NCBI GenBank assembly: GCA_021295775.1
Contig: JAGWBS010000015.1
Coordinates: 4,790 to 39,524, forward strand
Direction of reading: 5' to 3'
From: Pseudomonadota bacterium
Lineage (GTDB): Bacteria; Myxococcota_A; UBA9160; SZUA-336
Length of the DNA stretch: 34,735 bases
Below are positions 23,174 to 31,666 of this stretch, one piece after another; positions within the stretch are counted from its first letter, which is position 1; each line of letters starts with the position of its first letter. The notes below the pieces were generated by a model. It searched no databases and was not told where the DNA came from. It saw nothing but the letters and a program-made list of their open reading frames with translations. The position numbers and the translations under genes are program-made.

Positions 23174-24058
23174 CCCGCCCCCGCACAGGCGCGGCGCCAG
23201 CGCTTCCAGGAGTTCGAGGCTCGGGCGGGAGGGGTCGTCGGCGTCCAGCGGCTGGATGCAGACGTGGGTCGCGCCGGCTTCGAGGTGCTCGCGAACGCGA
23301 AGCTCCAGGGCGTCGAGGTCGCCCCAGGCCACCACGGCGTCGACCACGCGGTCGTTGCCGCCGTCGTCGAGTTCGCTCTCCTCGAAACCGCAGCGCATCA
23401 GGTTGCCGCGGTAGTTGGGCATGGTCAGCGGGCCGGCCATGGACTTTCGCGCCCGCTCCCGGGCGCGCGCCGGGTCGGTCACCCACAGCAGCTTCTGCTC
23501 GGGGCAAAGCCAGGCGCCCTCGCCCATGATCCGGCGCGAGCGCGCCGTGTTCTCGGGCGGGGCGAAGAACGGATGGGCTCCCCGCGTGCGCTCGGCCGCG
23601 AACTTCAGCATCCGCGGCCCGAGCGCGGCCAACACGATGGGCGGCTCGCCGGAGAGTTCCGGTCCCCACCACATGGCGGCGTCCATGGCTTCGAGGTAGG
23701 CGCGCATGCTCGGCAGCGGCTTGGGATAGGGCTTGTCCAGCAGGCCCTCCATCGCGGTCTGGTGCGACACGCCCAGGCCGAGCAGGAAGCGGCCGCCCGA
23801 CTGGTCGTGCAGCGCGCGCTGGGCGCAGGCCGTCGCCAGCGGCTCGCGCAGGTGGATGTTGACCACCCCCGTGGCGACGACCAGCCGCGTGGTGTGCGCG
23901 AACAGCCAGGCGGCGTGCGCGAACGGATCGCGCCCGAAGGCGTCGGGGATCCAGAGCGCACCGTAGCCCAGCTCTTCCACGCGCTGCGCGAAGCGGGCCG
24001 CCTCGCCGATCTCGAGTCCGTCCGTCCGGGTCCACACCCCGACCTGCCCGATGTCCAT
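23171..24058 (-). CDS. LLM-class flavin/F420-dependent oxidoreductase (TIGR03620-like)
   Basis: 295 residues, a luciferase-like TIM barrel. Features are GQVGVWTRTDGLEIGEA at the start, LGYGALWIPDAFGRDPF, TTRLVVATGVVNIHLREP and GGRFLLGLGVSHQ, blocks I associate with the probable F420-dependent MSMEG_4141-type family. These enzymes transfer hydride to or from F420 (some use FMN). No F420 biosynthesis gene is present in the window, so the cofactor is inferred from family only. The start ATG has GGAGGGT upstream in the minus sense. The P450 gene is divergent across a 108-base gap. Downstream is the VOC protein. Confidence 0.88.
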   Translation of the reverse strand: MDIGQVGVWTRTDGLEIGEAARFAQRVEELGYGALWIPDAFGRDPFAHAAWLFAHTTRLVVATGVVNIHLREPLATACAQRALHDQSGGRFLLGLGVSHQTAMEGLLDKPYPKPLPSMRAYLEAMDAAMWWGPELSGEPPIVLAALGPRMLKFAAERTRGAHPFFAPPENTARSRRIMGEGAWLCPEQKLLWVTDPARARERARKSMAGPLTMPNYRGNLMRCGFEESELDDGGNDRVVDAVVAWGDLDALELRVREHLEAGATHVCIQPLDADDPSRPSLELLEALAPRLCGGG

Positions 24059-24080
24059 CCGAACCCTCCTTCAGGCCCCA

Positions 24081-24086
24081 ACCCTA
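24081..24086 (-). promoter_or_regulatory. Candidate -10 element of the LLM gene
   Basis: The minus strand reads TAGGGT 23 bases before the ATG at 24058, in the divergent region shared with the P450 gene. No TG precedes it at the extended position and no -35 is evident. Confidence 0.25.
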
Positions 24087-24127
24087 GCGGGAAATCCCGG
24101 CTCCGGTGCGGTAGGCCGCGCGGGCGG

Positions 24128-24136
24128 TGCTAGACT
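24128..24136 (+). promoter_or_regulatory. Candidate extended -10 promoter of the P450 gene
   Basis: TG-C-TAGACT, a TGnTAnnnT element, ends 30 bases before the ATG at 24167. GGAGG at 24152-24156 lies ten bases before that ATG, a slightly long ribosome-site spacing. No -35 is recognisable. Confidence 0.38.
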
Positions 24137-24166
24137 CGCCCGCCGGAGTTCCGGAGGTCAGCCTGG

Positions 24167-25423
24167 ATGACGCTCGACATCGATCCCAACTCTTTGATCC
24201 ACCCCCGCAGCTACGGAGCCGCCGGCCAGCCGCACGAAGCCTGGACCCAGCTGCGCGCTCAGGCCCCGGTCTGGCTGTGCGAGCCGGACAACTATCCGTC
24301 CTTCTACGCCATCACCCGGCACGCCGACATCACGGACATTTCGGGCAGGCCGGAAGTGTTCAGCAACTCGGACGGGATCGCTTTTCTGAGCCTCCGGCAG
24401 CTCGAAGAGCGCAAGACGGGTCCCAGCCCGCTGGCGCAGATGCGGACCATCATCGAGATGGACCCGCCCGAACACCGCGACTTCCGCAAGGTCGCCAGCG
24501 GCTTCTTCACGCCGCGCAGCATCGGCCGCCTGGACGCGGTGGTCAACGAGTGCGCGCGCCAGCACGTGGACAAGCTGGGCGAAGAGGGCGAGTGCGATTT
24601 CGTGGAGCTGATCGCGGAGAGGCACCCGCTGCGGGTGCTGGCGACCATCCTGGGAATCGGCCCGGATGACGAGGACCTGCTGCTGCGCCTGACCCAGCAG
24701 CTCCTGGCCAGCGACGACCCCGACCTGCAGCGCAAGGCGGAGAACCGCGAGCAGGCGCTGGCGGAACTCGGAGCCGACTTGCTGAAGCTTTTCAACCGCG
24801 TGCTGGAGGACCGCCGGGCCCGCCCGCGCGACGACCTGGCGACCATCATCGCCCACGCCCAGATGGCCGACGGCACGCCGATGCCCATGCTCGAGACCCT
24901 GGGCTACTACCTGATCGTCTTCACCGCCGGCCACGACACAACCCGCAACGCCATCTCGGGCGGCATGGCGGCTTTCCTGGAGCACCCCGATCAGCTCGCT
25001 CGCCTTGGAGCCGCCCCCGAACTCGCGCGGCCCGCGGTGGAGGAGATCGTCCGCTGGTCGTCGCCGGTCAACTACATGAAGCGGCGGCTGCGCGAGGACG
25101 TCGAGATGCGCGGCGTGCGGATGCGGGAGGGCGAGGACCTGGTCATGTTCTACGCCTCCGCGAACCGCGACGAGACGGTCTTCGAGCGCCCCTTCGAGTT
25201 CGACATCTCCCGCCACCCCAACCGCCACATCGGCTTCGGCAGCGGCGAGCACTTCTGCCTGGGCGCGCACGTGGCGCGCCTCAGTACGCGCGCGCTGTTT
25301 CGCGAACTCGCCACCCGGATCGAGTGGATCGAACCGGCCGGCGAGGCGGCGCTGACCGAATCGAACCTGGTGGTCGGGCACAAGGCGCTTCCGATCCGCT
25401 ACAAGCTGCGTCCGGCGGCTTGA
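24167..25423 (+). CDS. Cytochrome P450 (bacterial class I)
   Basis: 418 residues, soluble, the usual bacterial P450 length. The I-helix oxygen-activation motif is AGHDT at 254-258, the K-helix ExxR is Glu293-Arg296, and the heme loop FGSGEHFCLG puts the heme-ligand Cys at 364. A class I P450 needs ferredoxin and ferredoxin reductase, and neither is encoded in this window. The sequence resembles P450s that act on hydrophobic compounds (terpenoid, alkyl or sterol groups), but the substrate is not readable. It starts a plus-strand series: the BVMO-like gene follows after 67 bases, then PPK2. A hydroxylation followed by alcohol oxidation and Baeyer-Villiger oxygenation is a reasonable path. Confidence 0.95.
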   Translation: MTLDIDPNSLIHPRSYGAAGQPHEAWTQLRAQAPVWLCEPDNYPSFYAITRHADITDISGRPEVFSNSDGIAFLSLRQLEERKTGPSPLAQMRTIIEMDPPEHRDFRKVASGFFTPRSIGRLDAVVNECARQHVDKLGEEGECDFVELIAERHPLRVLATILGIGPDDEDLLLRLTQQLLASDDPDLQRKAENREQALAELGADLLKLFNRVLEDRRARPRDDLATIIAHAQMADGTPMPMLETLGYYLIVFTAGHDTTRNAISGGMAAFLEHPDQLARLGAAPELARPAVEEIVRWSSPVNYMKRRLREDVEMRGVRMREGEDLVMFYASANRDETVFERPFEFDISRHPNRHIGFGSGEHFCLGAHVARLSTRALFRELATRIEWIEPAGEAALTESNLVVGHKALPIRYKLRPAA

Positions 25424-25490
25424 GCGCCCGCCCGGGCGAAGATCCCCGGGCGCGGAGCGAAGCCGGCCACTCGAACCCGGAGGAACCCAG

Positions 25491-27308
25491 ATGGCGCCCG
25501 ATTCGGCCTGGGGCGCGGACCCCGCGGAACTGGGCTTCGATCCCGAGGCCCTGCGCGAGAAGTACCGCCGGGAGCGCGACAAGCGGCTGCGCGCTGACGG
25601 AAACGATCAGTACGTGCAGATCGCGGGCGAGTTCACCCCCTTCCTGGACGATCCCTACGTAGAGCCCGGATTCTCGCGCGATCCCCTGGACGACGAGGTC
25701 GAGGTGGCGATCGTCGGCGGCGGCTTCAGCGGGCTGCGCGCGGGCGCGCGCCTGCGCGAGGCCGGACTCGAGAGCATCCGGGTGATCGAGACCGGCGGGG
25801 ACTTCGGGGGGACCTGGTACTGGAACCGCTATCCCGGCGTGCAGTGCGACATCGAGTCATACATCTACCTGCCCCTGCTCGAGGAACTGAACTACATCCC
25901 CAGGGAGAAGTATTCCTACGGCCCGGAGATCTCGGCGCACAGTCAGGCCATCGGCCGGCACTACGACCTGTACCGCGACGCCTGCTTCCAGACGCAGGCG
26001 CAGGAGCTGCACTGGGACGAGGGCTCCTCCCGCTGGACGGTCCACACCGACCGCGGCGACCGCATCCGGGCCCGCTTCGTGTGCCTGGCGATCGGGCCGC
26101 TGAGCCGTCCCAAGCTGCCCGGCATCCCGGGGATCGAAGGCTTCGAAGGGCACTCGTTCCACACCAGCCGCTGGGACTACGCGTACACCGGCGGGGACAC
26201 GATCGGCAACCTGTCCAAGCTGCGGGACAAGCGCGTGGGCGTGATCGGCACCGGCGCAACGGCGGTTCAGTGCATCCCGCACCTGGGCGAGGCCGCCGAG
26301 CACCTCTACGTCTTCCAGCGCACGCCCTCCTCGATCGACGTGCGCGGAAACCGGCCGACCGACCCGGAGTGGGTCCAGACCCTGGAGCCGGGCTGGCAGG
26401 AGAAGCGGATCGAGAACTTCAGCATCCTGACCAGCGGCGGGTTCCAGGAAGAAGACCTGGTCAACGACGGATGGACCGACATCCTGCGCAACCTGTCGGG
26501 GATGGGCCGGCGCGCGGCGGCCAGCCTCACGCCGCAGGAGATGGCCGCCCGGATCGAACTGGCGGACTTCCAGAAGATGGAGCAGATCCGCACGCGCGTG
26601 GATTCGATCGTGAGCGACCCGGCCACGGCCGAGGCCCTCAAGCCGTACTACCGGCAGTTCTGCAAGCGGCCCTGCTTCCACGACGACTACCTGCCGACCT
26701 TCGAGCGGCCCAACGTCAGCTTGATCGACACCGGGGGCCGGGGCGTGGAACGGATCAGCGAGCGCGGAGTCGTGGTCGCCGGCCGGGAGTACGCCGTGGA
26801 CTGCCTGATCTTCGCCACCGGCTTCGAGGTCGGCACGGACTACACGCGCCGGGCCGGCTTCGATCTCTTCGGGCGCGGGGGCCTGGCCCTGAGTGAGAAG
26901 TGGGCGGACAGCGTGTCCACTTTCCACGGTGTGCTCAGCCGCGGATTTCCCAATTGCTTCTTCATGGGCGGCATCCAGTCCGGGGTCAGCCCGAACTTCA
27001 CCGAGCTGTACAACGAGCAGAGCCGGCACATCGCGCACATCGTCGGGCGGGCTCTGGAACGCGGCGCACGCCGCGTCGAGACTTCGCCCGAGGCCGAGGA
27101 AGACTGGGTGCGCACCCTGCAGGCGTCCGCGAGTGCGAACCTGGGCTTCCAGCAGAGCTGCACGCCCGGCTACTACAACAACGAGGGCCGGCCGGGGGAG
27201 GGACCGGGATGGTTCGGCGGCAACTACGGCGGCGGAGTGCACGAGTTCTTCCAGGTCCTGCGGCAGTGGCGCTCGCGGGGAGATCTGCAGGGCCTCGAGC
27301 TGGAGTGA
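25491..27308 (+). CDS. Flavin-containing Baeyer-Villiger-type monooxygenase
   Basis: 605 residues, with an N-terminal extension of about 70 residues before the FAD fold. The FAD motif is GGGFSG at 76-81, and the NADPH motif is GVIGTGATAVQ near 250. Two BVMO fingerprints are present: GGTWYWNRYPGVQCD (106-120, matching GGxWxxxxYPGxxxD) and F218-x-G-x-x-x-H224-x-x-x-W228, followed by Asp where Pro is common. The Asp form (FHTSRWDY) is, as I recall, seen in BVMOs that accept larger ketones. The reaction inserts an oxygen next to a carbonyl, giving an ester or lactone. GGAGGA lies seven bases upstream of the ATG. The PPK2 gene starts eight bases after its stop. Confidence 0.93.
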   Translation: MAPDSAWGADPAELGFDPEALREKYRRERDKRLRADGNDQYVQIAGEFTPFLDDPYVEPGFSRDPLDDEVEVAIVGGGFSGLRAGARLREAGLESIRVIETGGDFGGTWYWNRYPGVQCDIESYIYLPLLEELNYIPREKYSYGPEISAHSQAIGRHYDLYRDACFQTQAQELHWDEGSSRWTVHTDRGDRIRARFVCLAIGPLSRPKLPGIPGIEGFEGHSFHTSRWDYAYTGGDTIGNLSKLRDKRVGVIGTGATAVQCIPHLGEAAEHLYVFQRTPSSIDVRGNRPTDPEWVQTLEPGWQEKRIENFSILTSGGFQEEDLVNDGWTDILRNLSGMGRRAAASLTPQEMAARIELADFQKMEQIRTRVDSIVSDPATAEALKPYYRQFCKRPCFHDDYLPTFERPNVSLIDTGGRGVERISERGVVVAGREYAVDCLIFATGFEVGTDYTRRAGFDLFGRGGLALSEKWADSVSTFHGVLSRGFPNCFFMGGIQSGVSPNFTELYNEQSRHIAHIVGRALERGARRVETSPEAEEDWVRTLQASASANLGFQQSCTPGYYNNEGRPGEGPGWFGGNYGGGVHEFFQVLRQWRSRGDLQGLELE

Positions 27309-27315
27309 ACGGCCG

Positions 27316-28107
27316 TTGGCCAAGCTGAACCGCAGGTTCTACGAACGCGAACTCGCCCAGCTCCAGACCGAGCTGGTCCGGCTCCAGGAATGGGTGCGCG
27401 ACCAGGGCCTGAAGGTGGTCGTCGTCTTCGAGGGCCGCGACGCGGCCGGCAAGGGCGGCGTCATCAAGCGCATCACCGAGCGCCTGAATCCGCGCGTCTG
27501 CCGGGTGGTGGCGCTGGCGGTCCCGACCGAGCGCGAGAAGACCCAGTGGTACTTCCAGCGTTACGTGGCGCACCTGCCGGCCGCCGGCGAAATCGTTCTG
27601 TTCGACCGGAGTTGGTACAACCGCGCCGGCGTGGACCGGGTGATGGGGTTCTGCGGCGAGGAGGAGTACCAGGAATTCCTCCGCACCTGCCCCGAGTTCG
27701 AGCGCATGCTGGTCCGCTCGGGAATCGTCCTGATCAAGTACTGGTTCTCGATCAGCGACGAGGAGCAGGAGCGCCGCTTCCAGCAGCGCATCCAGGATCC
27801 CGCCCGGCGCTGGAAGCTGAGCCCGATGGACCTCGAGTCGCGCCATCGCTGGGTCGACTACTCTCGCGCCAAGGACGAAATGTTCGCCCACACCGACATC
27901 AAGCAGGCGCCGTGGTGGGTGGTGAACGCGGACGACAAGAAGCTCGCCCGGCTCAACTGCATCCGGCACCTGCTGTCCGCGATTCCCTACCGCAAGCTGC
28001 CCCCCGCTCCGCTGGAGCTGCCGGAACGCCAGCCCGACTCCGGCTACGTTCGCCCTCCGGTGAGCGACCAGACCTTCGTGCCCGACCACTACGCCTCGGA
28101 GGACTGA
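27316..28107 (+). CDS. ppk2: Polyphosphate kinase 2 (PPK2)
   Basis: 263 residues, the size of single-domain PPK2 enzymes, which use polyphosphate to phosphorylate nucleotides (or the reverse). Walker A is GRDAAGKGG at 40-48, Walker B is DRSWYNRAGVDRVMGF from 97, and the lid region RRFQQRIQDPARRWKLSP carries the basic residues that hold polyphosphate. The start is a TTG at 27316; the frame is open far upstream but inside the BVMO gene in another frame. GGAG inside the end of the BVMO gene, ten bases before the TTG, would serve as the ribosome site, suggesting translational coupling. Close spacing hints that it is carried along with the catabolic genes, perhaps for ATP supply, but a direct metabolic link is not shown. 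Confidence 0.93.
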   Translation: MAKLNRRFYERELAQLQTELVRLQEWVRDQGLKVVVVFEGRDAAGKGGVIKRITERLNPRVCRVVALAVPTEREKTQWYFQRYVAHLPAAGEIVLFDRSWYNRAGVDRVMGFCGEEEYQEFLRTCPEFERMLVRSGIVLIKYWFSISDEEQERRFQQRIQDPARRWKLSPMDLESRHRWVDYSRAKDEMFAHTDIKQAPWWVVNADDKKLARLNCIRHLLSAIPYRKLPPAPLELPERQPDSGYVRPPVSDQTFVPDHYASED

Positions 28108-28174
28108 ACCGGGTCCCGGCTCGCGCCCGCCTCCGCCCGCTTTCGCGCCCAGACCGGCAAACTGCGAATCCCCG

Positions 28175-29044
28175 ATGGAAATCTTCCAACTCCTCGTCAG
28201 CGGACTTTCGCTGGGCTGCGTCTACGGCCTGATCGCGCTGGGCTTCGTGCTGATCTACAAGGCGACCGAGATGGTCAACTTCGCCCAGGGCGACCTGATG
28301 ATGCTGGGCGCGTTCGTGGCCATCAGCTTCGTCAACGGTTTGGGGTGGCCGTTCGCCGCAGGCGTCGTCGCCACGCTGCTGACGATGGTCGGCTTCGGCA
28401 TGGCGCTGGAGCGCGGCGTGCTGCGCCCGATGATCGGCGAACCTCCGTTCGCGGTGCTGATGCTGACCATCGGCCTCGGCTTCGTCCTGCGCGCCGTGGC
28501 CGGGGCGATCTGGGGCAACCAGCCGCGCGCGCTGGAATCTCCCTTCGCGGGCGAGACGCTGCAGGTCGGCGGTCTCATCCTGGGATACGAGAACATCGCC
28601 ATCGTGGGAGGCACGCTCGGCCTGTGCGGGCTGCTCTTCCTGTTCTTCCGCCATACCCGCATCGGCCTGGCCATGCAGGCGGCGTCCCAGAACCAGTTGG
28701 CGGCGTTCTACGCCGGCATTCCGCTGAAGCGGATCTTCTCGCTGGTCTGGGGCCTGTCGGCGGCGATCGCGGCGCTGGCGGGGATCCTGGTTGCGCCGGT
28801 GATGCTGGTCCAGCCGCTGATGGGGCTGGTCGGGATCAAGGCCTTCGCCGCCGCCATCGTCGGGGGCTTCGGCAGCCTGCCGGGCGCGATGATCGGCGGG
28901 ATCGCGATCGGGCTCGCCGAGCAGTTCGTCGGTCTGTACCTGCCTCCCGGGCTCTCCGAGGTGAGCGCCTTCGTGATTCTCCTGGGGATGCTCCTGGTCC
29001 GCCCCGAGGGCCTCTTCGCCACGCTGCAGAAGAAGAAGGTATGA
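28175..29044 (+). CDS. livH: Branched-chain-type (HAAT) ABC transporter permease LivH
   Basis: 289 residues with about eight membrane segments. GLSLGCVYGLIALGFVLIYKATEMVNFAQGDLMMLGAF is split here only as family recall: the VNFAQGDLMMLGAF part is the LivH hallmark, and the Gly-rich GIKAFAAAIVGGFGSLPGAMIGG near residue 220 is the ATPase-contact loop. Together with LivM it forms the membrane channel. The start ATG has no Shine-Dalgarno-like sequence before it, and no better start is in frame. The stop overlaps the livM ATG as ATGA, so translation is coupled. The 67-base gap to the PPK2 gene shows no clear promoter, so the transporter may be read through from the P450 unit. Confidence 0.93.
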   Translation: MEIFQLLVSGLSLGCVYGLIALGFVLIYKATEMVNFAQGDLMMLGAFVAISFVNGLGWPFAAGVVATLLTMVGFGMALERGVLRPMIGEPPFAVLMLTIGLGFVLRAVAGAIWGNQPRALESPFAGETLQVGGLILGYENIAIVGGTLGLCGLLFLFFRHTRIGLAMQAASQNQLAAFYAGIPLKRIFSLVWGLSAAIAALAGILVAPVMLVQPLMGLVGIKAFAAAIVGGFGSLPGAMIGGIAIGLAEQFVGLYLPPGLSEVSAFVILLGMLLVRPEGLFATLQKKKV

Positions 29045-30117
29045 GGTTCGTTCTCAAGACCCGGTACGGACAGGACGTCGACCTGTTCCTGCACGGCGGC
29101 CAGCGCTTCTGGTACGCACTGCTCGCCCTCGCCGCGGCGGCGGCTCCGCTGGCGCTCGACGCGTTCTACGTCGGCGAGCTTTCGCTGGTGTTCATCTGGG
29201 CGATCGCCGGCGTCGGCATGATGCTGCTGGTCGGCTACACCGGCCTGGTGAGCCTGGGCCACGCGGCCTTCCTGGCGAGCGGCGCCTACGCCCACGCCTG
29301 GGGCCTCGAGCAGGGCCTGCCGTTCCTGGCCTCGCTGGCCGGGGCGACCCTTTTCAGCGCCGCCGTGGGGGCCGCCGTCGGACTGCCGGCGGCGCGGACC
29401 ACGGGCATCTACCTGGCCGTGGCGACACTGGCGTTCGAGCGGATCGCCGCCCACGTCATCGAGCACTGGGACTCGGTCACCGGCGGCTTCCGCGGCAAGC
29501 CGGTGCTCGACCCGGAAGTTCTGGGCGTCAGCCTGATCCAACCCACCGCCTTCTACTACCTGTGCCTGGCGACGCTGGGGCTGTGTCTGCTCGCCGCGCT
29601 GAACCTGCTGCGCAGTCCCACCGGGCGCGCCTTCATCGCCGTGCGCGACTCGGAGATCTCGGCGCAGAGCATGGGCATCGACCTGGCGCGCACCAAGTCG
29701 GCCTCTTTCGCTCTCTCGGCCGGCTTCACGGGTCTGGCCGGCGCTCTGCTGGCGCACCGGATCGGCTACCTGGCGCCCGACGCGTTCACCGTGCAGACGT
29801 CGATCCAGCTCCTGCTGATGGTCGTGGTCGGCGGCCTGGGATCGCTGCACGGCGTGCTCTTCGGCGCGGTCTTCCTGGGCCTGCTGCCCCAGGCCGTCGC
29901 CCTGGGCCGCGACGTCCTGCCGCCCGCCGTCGGCGAGATCCCGGGGCTGGAACCGGGACTCTTCGGGCTGATCCTGCTTCTGTTCCTGATCTTCGAGCCG
30001 CTGGGAATCTACGGGCGCTGGATCAAGATCCGGCTGTACCTGGAGGAGTTCCCGCTCTACCGCAAGGCGACCTACAAGCGCCAGCGCAGCTATCTGCGCA
30101 CGGAGCGCGTGCGGTGA
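29041..30117 (+). CDS. livM: Branched-chain-type (HAAT) ABC transporter permease LivM
   Basis: 358 residues from the ATG at 29041 (ATGA overlap with livH). An N-terminal extension of about 25 residues (KTRYGQDVDLFLHGGQRFW) precedes the first of roughly nine membrane segments. GYTGLVSLGHAAFLASGAYA and SAGFTGLAGALLAH are LivM blocks, and VVVGGLGSLHGVLFGA is the ATPase-contact loop. After the last membrane helix there is a long basic C-terminal tail (YRKATYKRQRSYLRTERVR) facing the cytoplasm. I recall similar tails in HAAT systems encoded with an acyl-CoA ligase. It overlaps livG by GTGA. Confidence 0.94.
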   Translation: MRFVLKTRYGQDVDLFLHGGQRFWYALLALAAAAAPLALDAFYVGELSLVFIWAIAGVGMMLLVGYTGLVSLGHAAFLASGAYAHAWGLEQGLPFLASLAGATLFSAAVGAAVGLPAARTTGIYLAVATLAFERIAAHVIEHWDSVTGGFRGKPVLDPEVLGVSLIQPTAFYYLCLATLGLCLLAALNLLRSPTGRAFIAVRDSEISAQSMGIDLARTKSASFALSAGFTGLAGALLAHRIGYLAPDAFTVQTSIQLLLMVVVGGLGSLHGVLFGAVFLGLLPQAVALGRDVLPPAVGEIPGLEPGLFGLILLLFLIFEPLGIYGRWIKIRLYLEEFPLYRKATYKRQRSYLRTERVR

Positions 30118-30914
30118 GCGCGCCGGCCGATTCCCGGGACGTCCCGCTCTTCGAGGCGACCGGGCTGTCCGTGCGCTTCGGCGGGGTCCGGGCCCTGCGC
30201 GATGTGTCCTTCGCCGTCCGGGCCGGCGAGGTCTTCAGCATCGTGGGTCCGAACGGGGCCGGCAAGACGACCCTTTTCAACCTGATCAGCCGTTTCTACG
30301 ACGCCGAGTCCGGAAGCATGCGCTTCGCCGGCCGGGAGCTGAACGCCGTACCCGCCCACCGCATCGCCGCGCTGGGCATCGCGCGGACCTTCCAGAACAC
30401 CGAACTCTTCGAACGCGAGACGGTGCTCGCGAACCTCTTGATCGCCCGTCACGTGCACCGGCGCACCCGGCTGCTGGGCGATCTGCTCTTCCTGCCGGCG
30501 GTGCGGCGCCAGGAGCTCGCCTTCCGCGCCAAGGTGGAGGACGTGATCGACCTGATGGACCTGCAGCGCTACCGCGACCAGGTGGTCGGGAACCTGCCCT
30601 ACGGGGCGCGCAAGATGGTCGAGATCGCCCGGGCGCTGTGTCTGGAACCGAAGCTGCTGCTGCTCGACGAGCCCTCGTCCGGCCTGAATCCGGAGGAGAC
30701 AGAGGATCTTTCGTTCTGGATCGAGGACATCGTCGCCGACCTCGGGATCACCGTGGCGATGGTCGAGCACGACCTGAACCTGGTGGCGACGGTCTCCGAC
30801 CGGGTGCTGGCGCTGGCCGACGGGGCCGTGCTGGCGAGCGGCAGCCCGGAGGAGGTCCGGAACCATCCGGAAGTCCTGCGCGCTTACCTGGGGGACCCGC
30901 GTTGGACCTGTTGA
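30114..30914 (+). CDS. livG: Branched-chain-type ABC transporter ATPase LivG
   Basis: 266 residues starting at GTG 30114, in a GTGA overlap with the livM stop. Walker A GPNGAGKTT, the Q-loop in IARTFQNTELF, the signature region LPYGARKMVEIARAL, Walker B LLLLDEPSSGLNPEE and the H-loop MVEHDLNLV are all present, with the LivG-type helical insert between Q-loop and signature. The frame is open further upstream but inside livM in another frame. The C-terminus (LRAYLGDPRWTC) matches the family. It hydrolyses ATP with LivF to drive the LivHM channel. Confidence 0.94.
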   Translation: MSAPADSRDVPLFEATGLSVRFGGVRALRDVSFAVRAGEVFSIVGPNGAGKTTLFNLISRFYDAESGSMRFAGRELNAVPAHRIAALGIARTFQNTELFERETVLANLLIARHVHRRTRLLGDLLFLPAVRRQELAFRAKVEDVIDLMDLQRYRDQVVGNLPYGARKMVEIARALCLEPKLLLLDEPSSGLNPEETEDLSFWIEDIVADLGITVAMVEHDLNLVATVSDRVLALADGAVLASGSPEEVRNHPEVLRAYLGDPRWTC

Positions 30915-31666
30915 CGCTGCGCAACCTGGAGACCTGGTACGGGCCGATCCCGGCCATCCGCGGGGTCTCTCTGCGCGTGGAGGAGCACGCCATCGTCACC
31001 CTGCTGGGCGCCAACGGCGCCGGCAAGACCACCGTGCTCAAGACGATCAGCGGCGCCATGCAGCCGCAGAAGGGCAGCATCCATTTCGCCGGCCGGGACA
31101 TCACCCGGCGCGATCCGGATCGGGTCGCCCGGCTCGGCGTCGGCCACGTCCCCGAAGGGCGCGAAGTCTTTCCGTTCCTCAGCGTCGAGGAGAACCTGAA
31201 GACCGGCGCGTTCACGCGCCGCGACGGGGAGGTCGGCGCGGACCTGGAGATGGTCTACGCCTACTTCCCCGGCCTGGCCGATCTGCGCCGGCTGCCGGCC
31301 GGTTTTCTGTCGGGCGGCCAGCAGCAGATGCTGGCGATCGGCCGGGCGCTGATGCTGCGCCCGCGGCTGATGCTTCTGGACGAGCCCTCCCTGGGCCTGT
31401 CGCCCCGCCTGGTGGCGGAGATCGCCGGCATCGTCGAGCGCTTGAACCGGGAGCGGCGAGTGACCATCCTGCTGGTCGAGCAGAACGCGCGCATGGCGCT
31501 CGACGTCTCCGACTACGGCTATGTGATGGAACTGGGCCGGATCGTCATGGAAGACACCTGCGAGCGCCTGGCCGACGCCAGCGACATCCAGGAGTTCTAT
31601 CTCGGCATGAAGGACGAAGGCGTGCGCGGCCGGCGCCGCTGGAAGCGCAGGAAGACCTGGCGGTGA
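30902..31666 (+). CDS. livF: Branched-chain-type ABC transporter ATPase LivF
   Basis: 254 residues. I chose the TTG at 30902 because GGGGGA (30890-30895) lies six bases before it; an in-frame TTG at 30911 also overlaps the livG stop and is possible. Walker A GANGAGKTT, the signature LSGGQQQMLAIGRAL, Walker B LMLLDEPSLGLSP and the LivF-type LLVEQNARMAL (Gln in place of the H-loop His) are intact. The C-terminus carries a strongly basic tail of about 13 residues (RGRRRWKRRKTWR), absent from ordinary LivF. The gene overlaps the acyl-CoA synthetase by GTGA. Confidence 0.92.
   Translation: MDLLTLRNLETWYGPIPAIRGVSLRVEEHAIVTLLGANGAGKTTVLKTISGAMQPQKGSIHFAGRDITRRDPDRVARLGVGHVPEGREVFPFLSVEENLKTGAFTRRDGEVGADLEMVYAYFPGLADLRRLPAGFLSGGQQQMLAIGRALMLRPRLMLLDEPSLGLSPRLVAEIAGIVERLNRERRVTILLVEQNARMALDVSDYGYVMELGRIVMEDTCERLADASDIQEFYLGMKDEGVRGRRRWKRRKTWR

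Noticed and set aside
26893..28107. A longer PPK2 frame beginning inside the BVMO gene
   Set aside because: The extra N-terminal part is an Arg/Ser-rich shadow; PPK2 homology begins right after the TTG at 27316.
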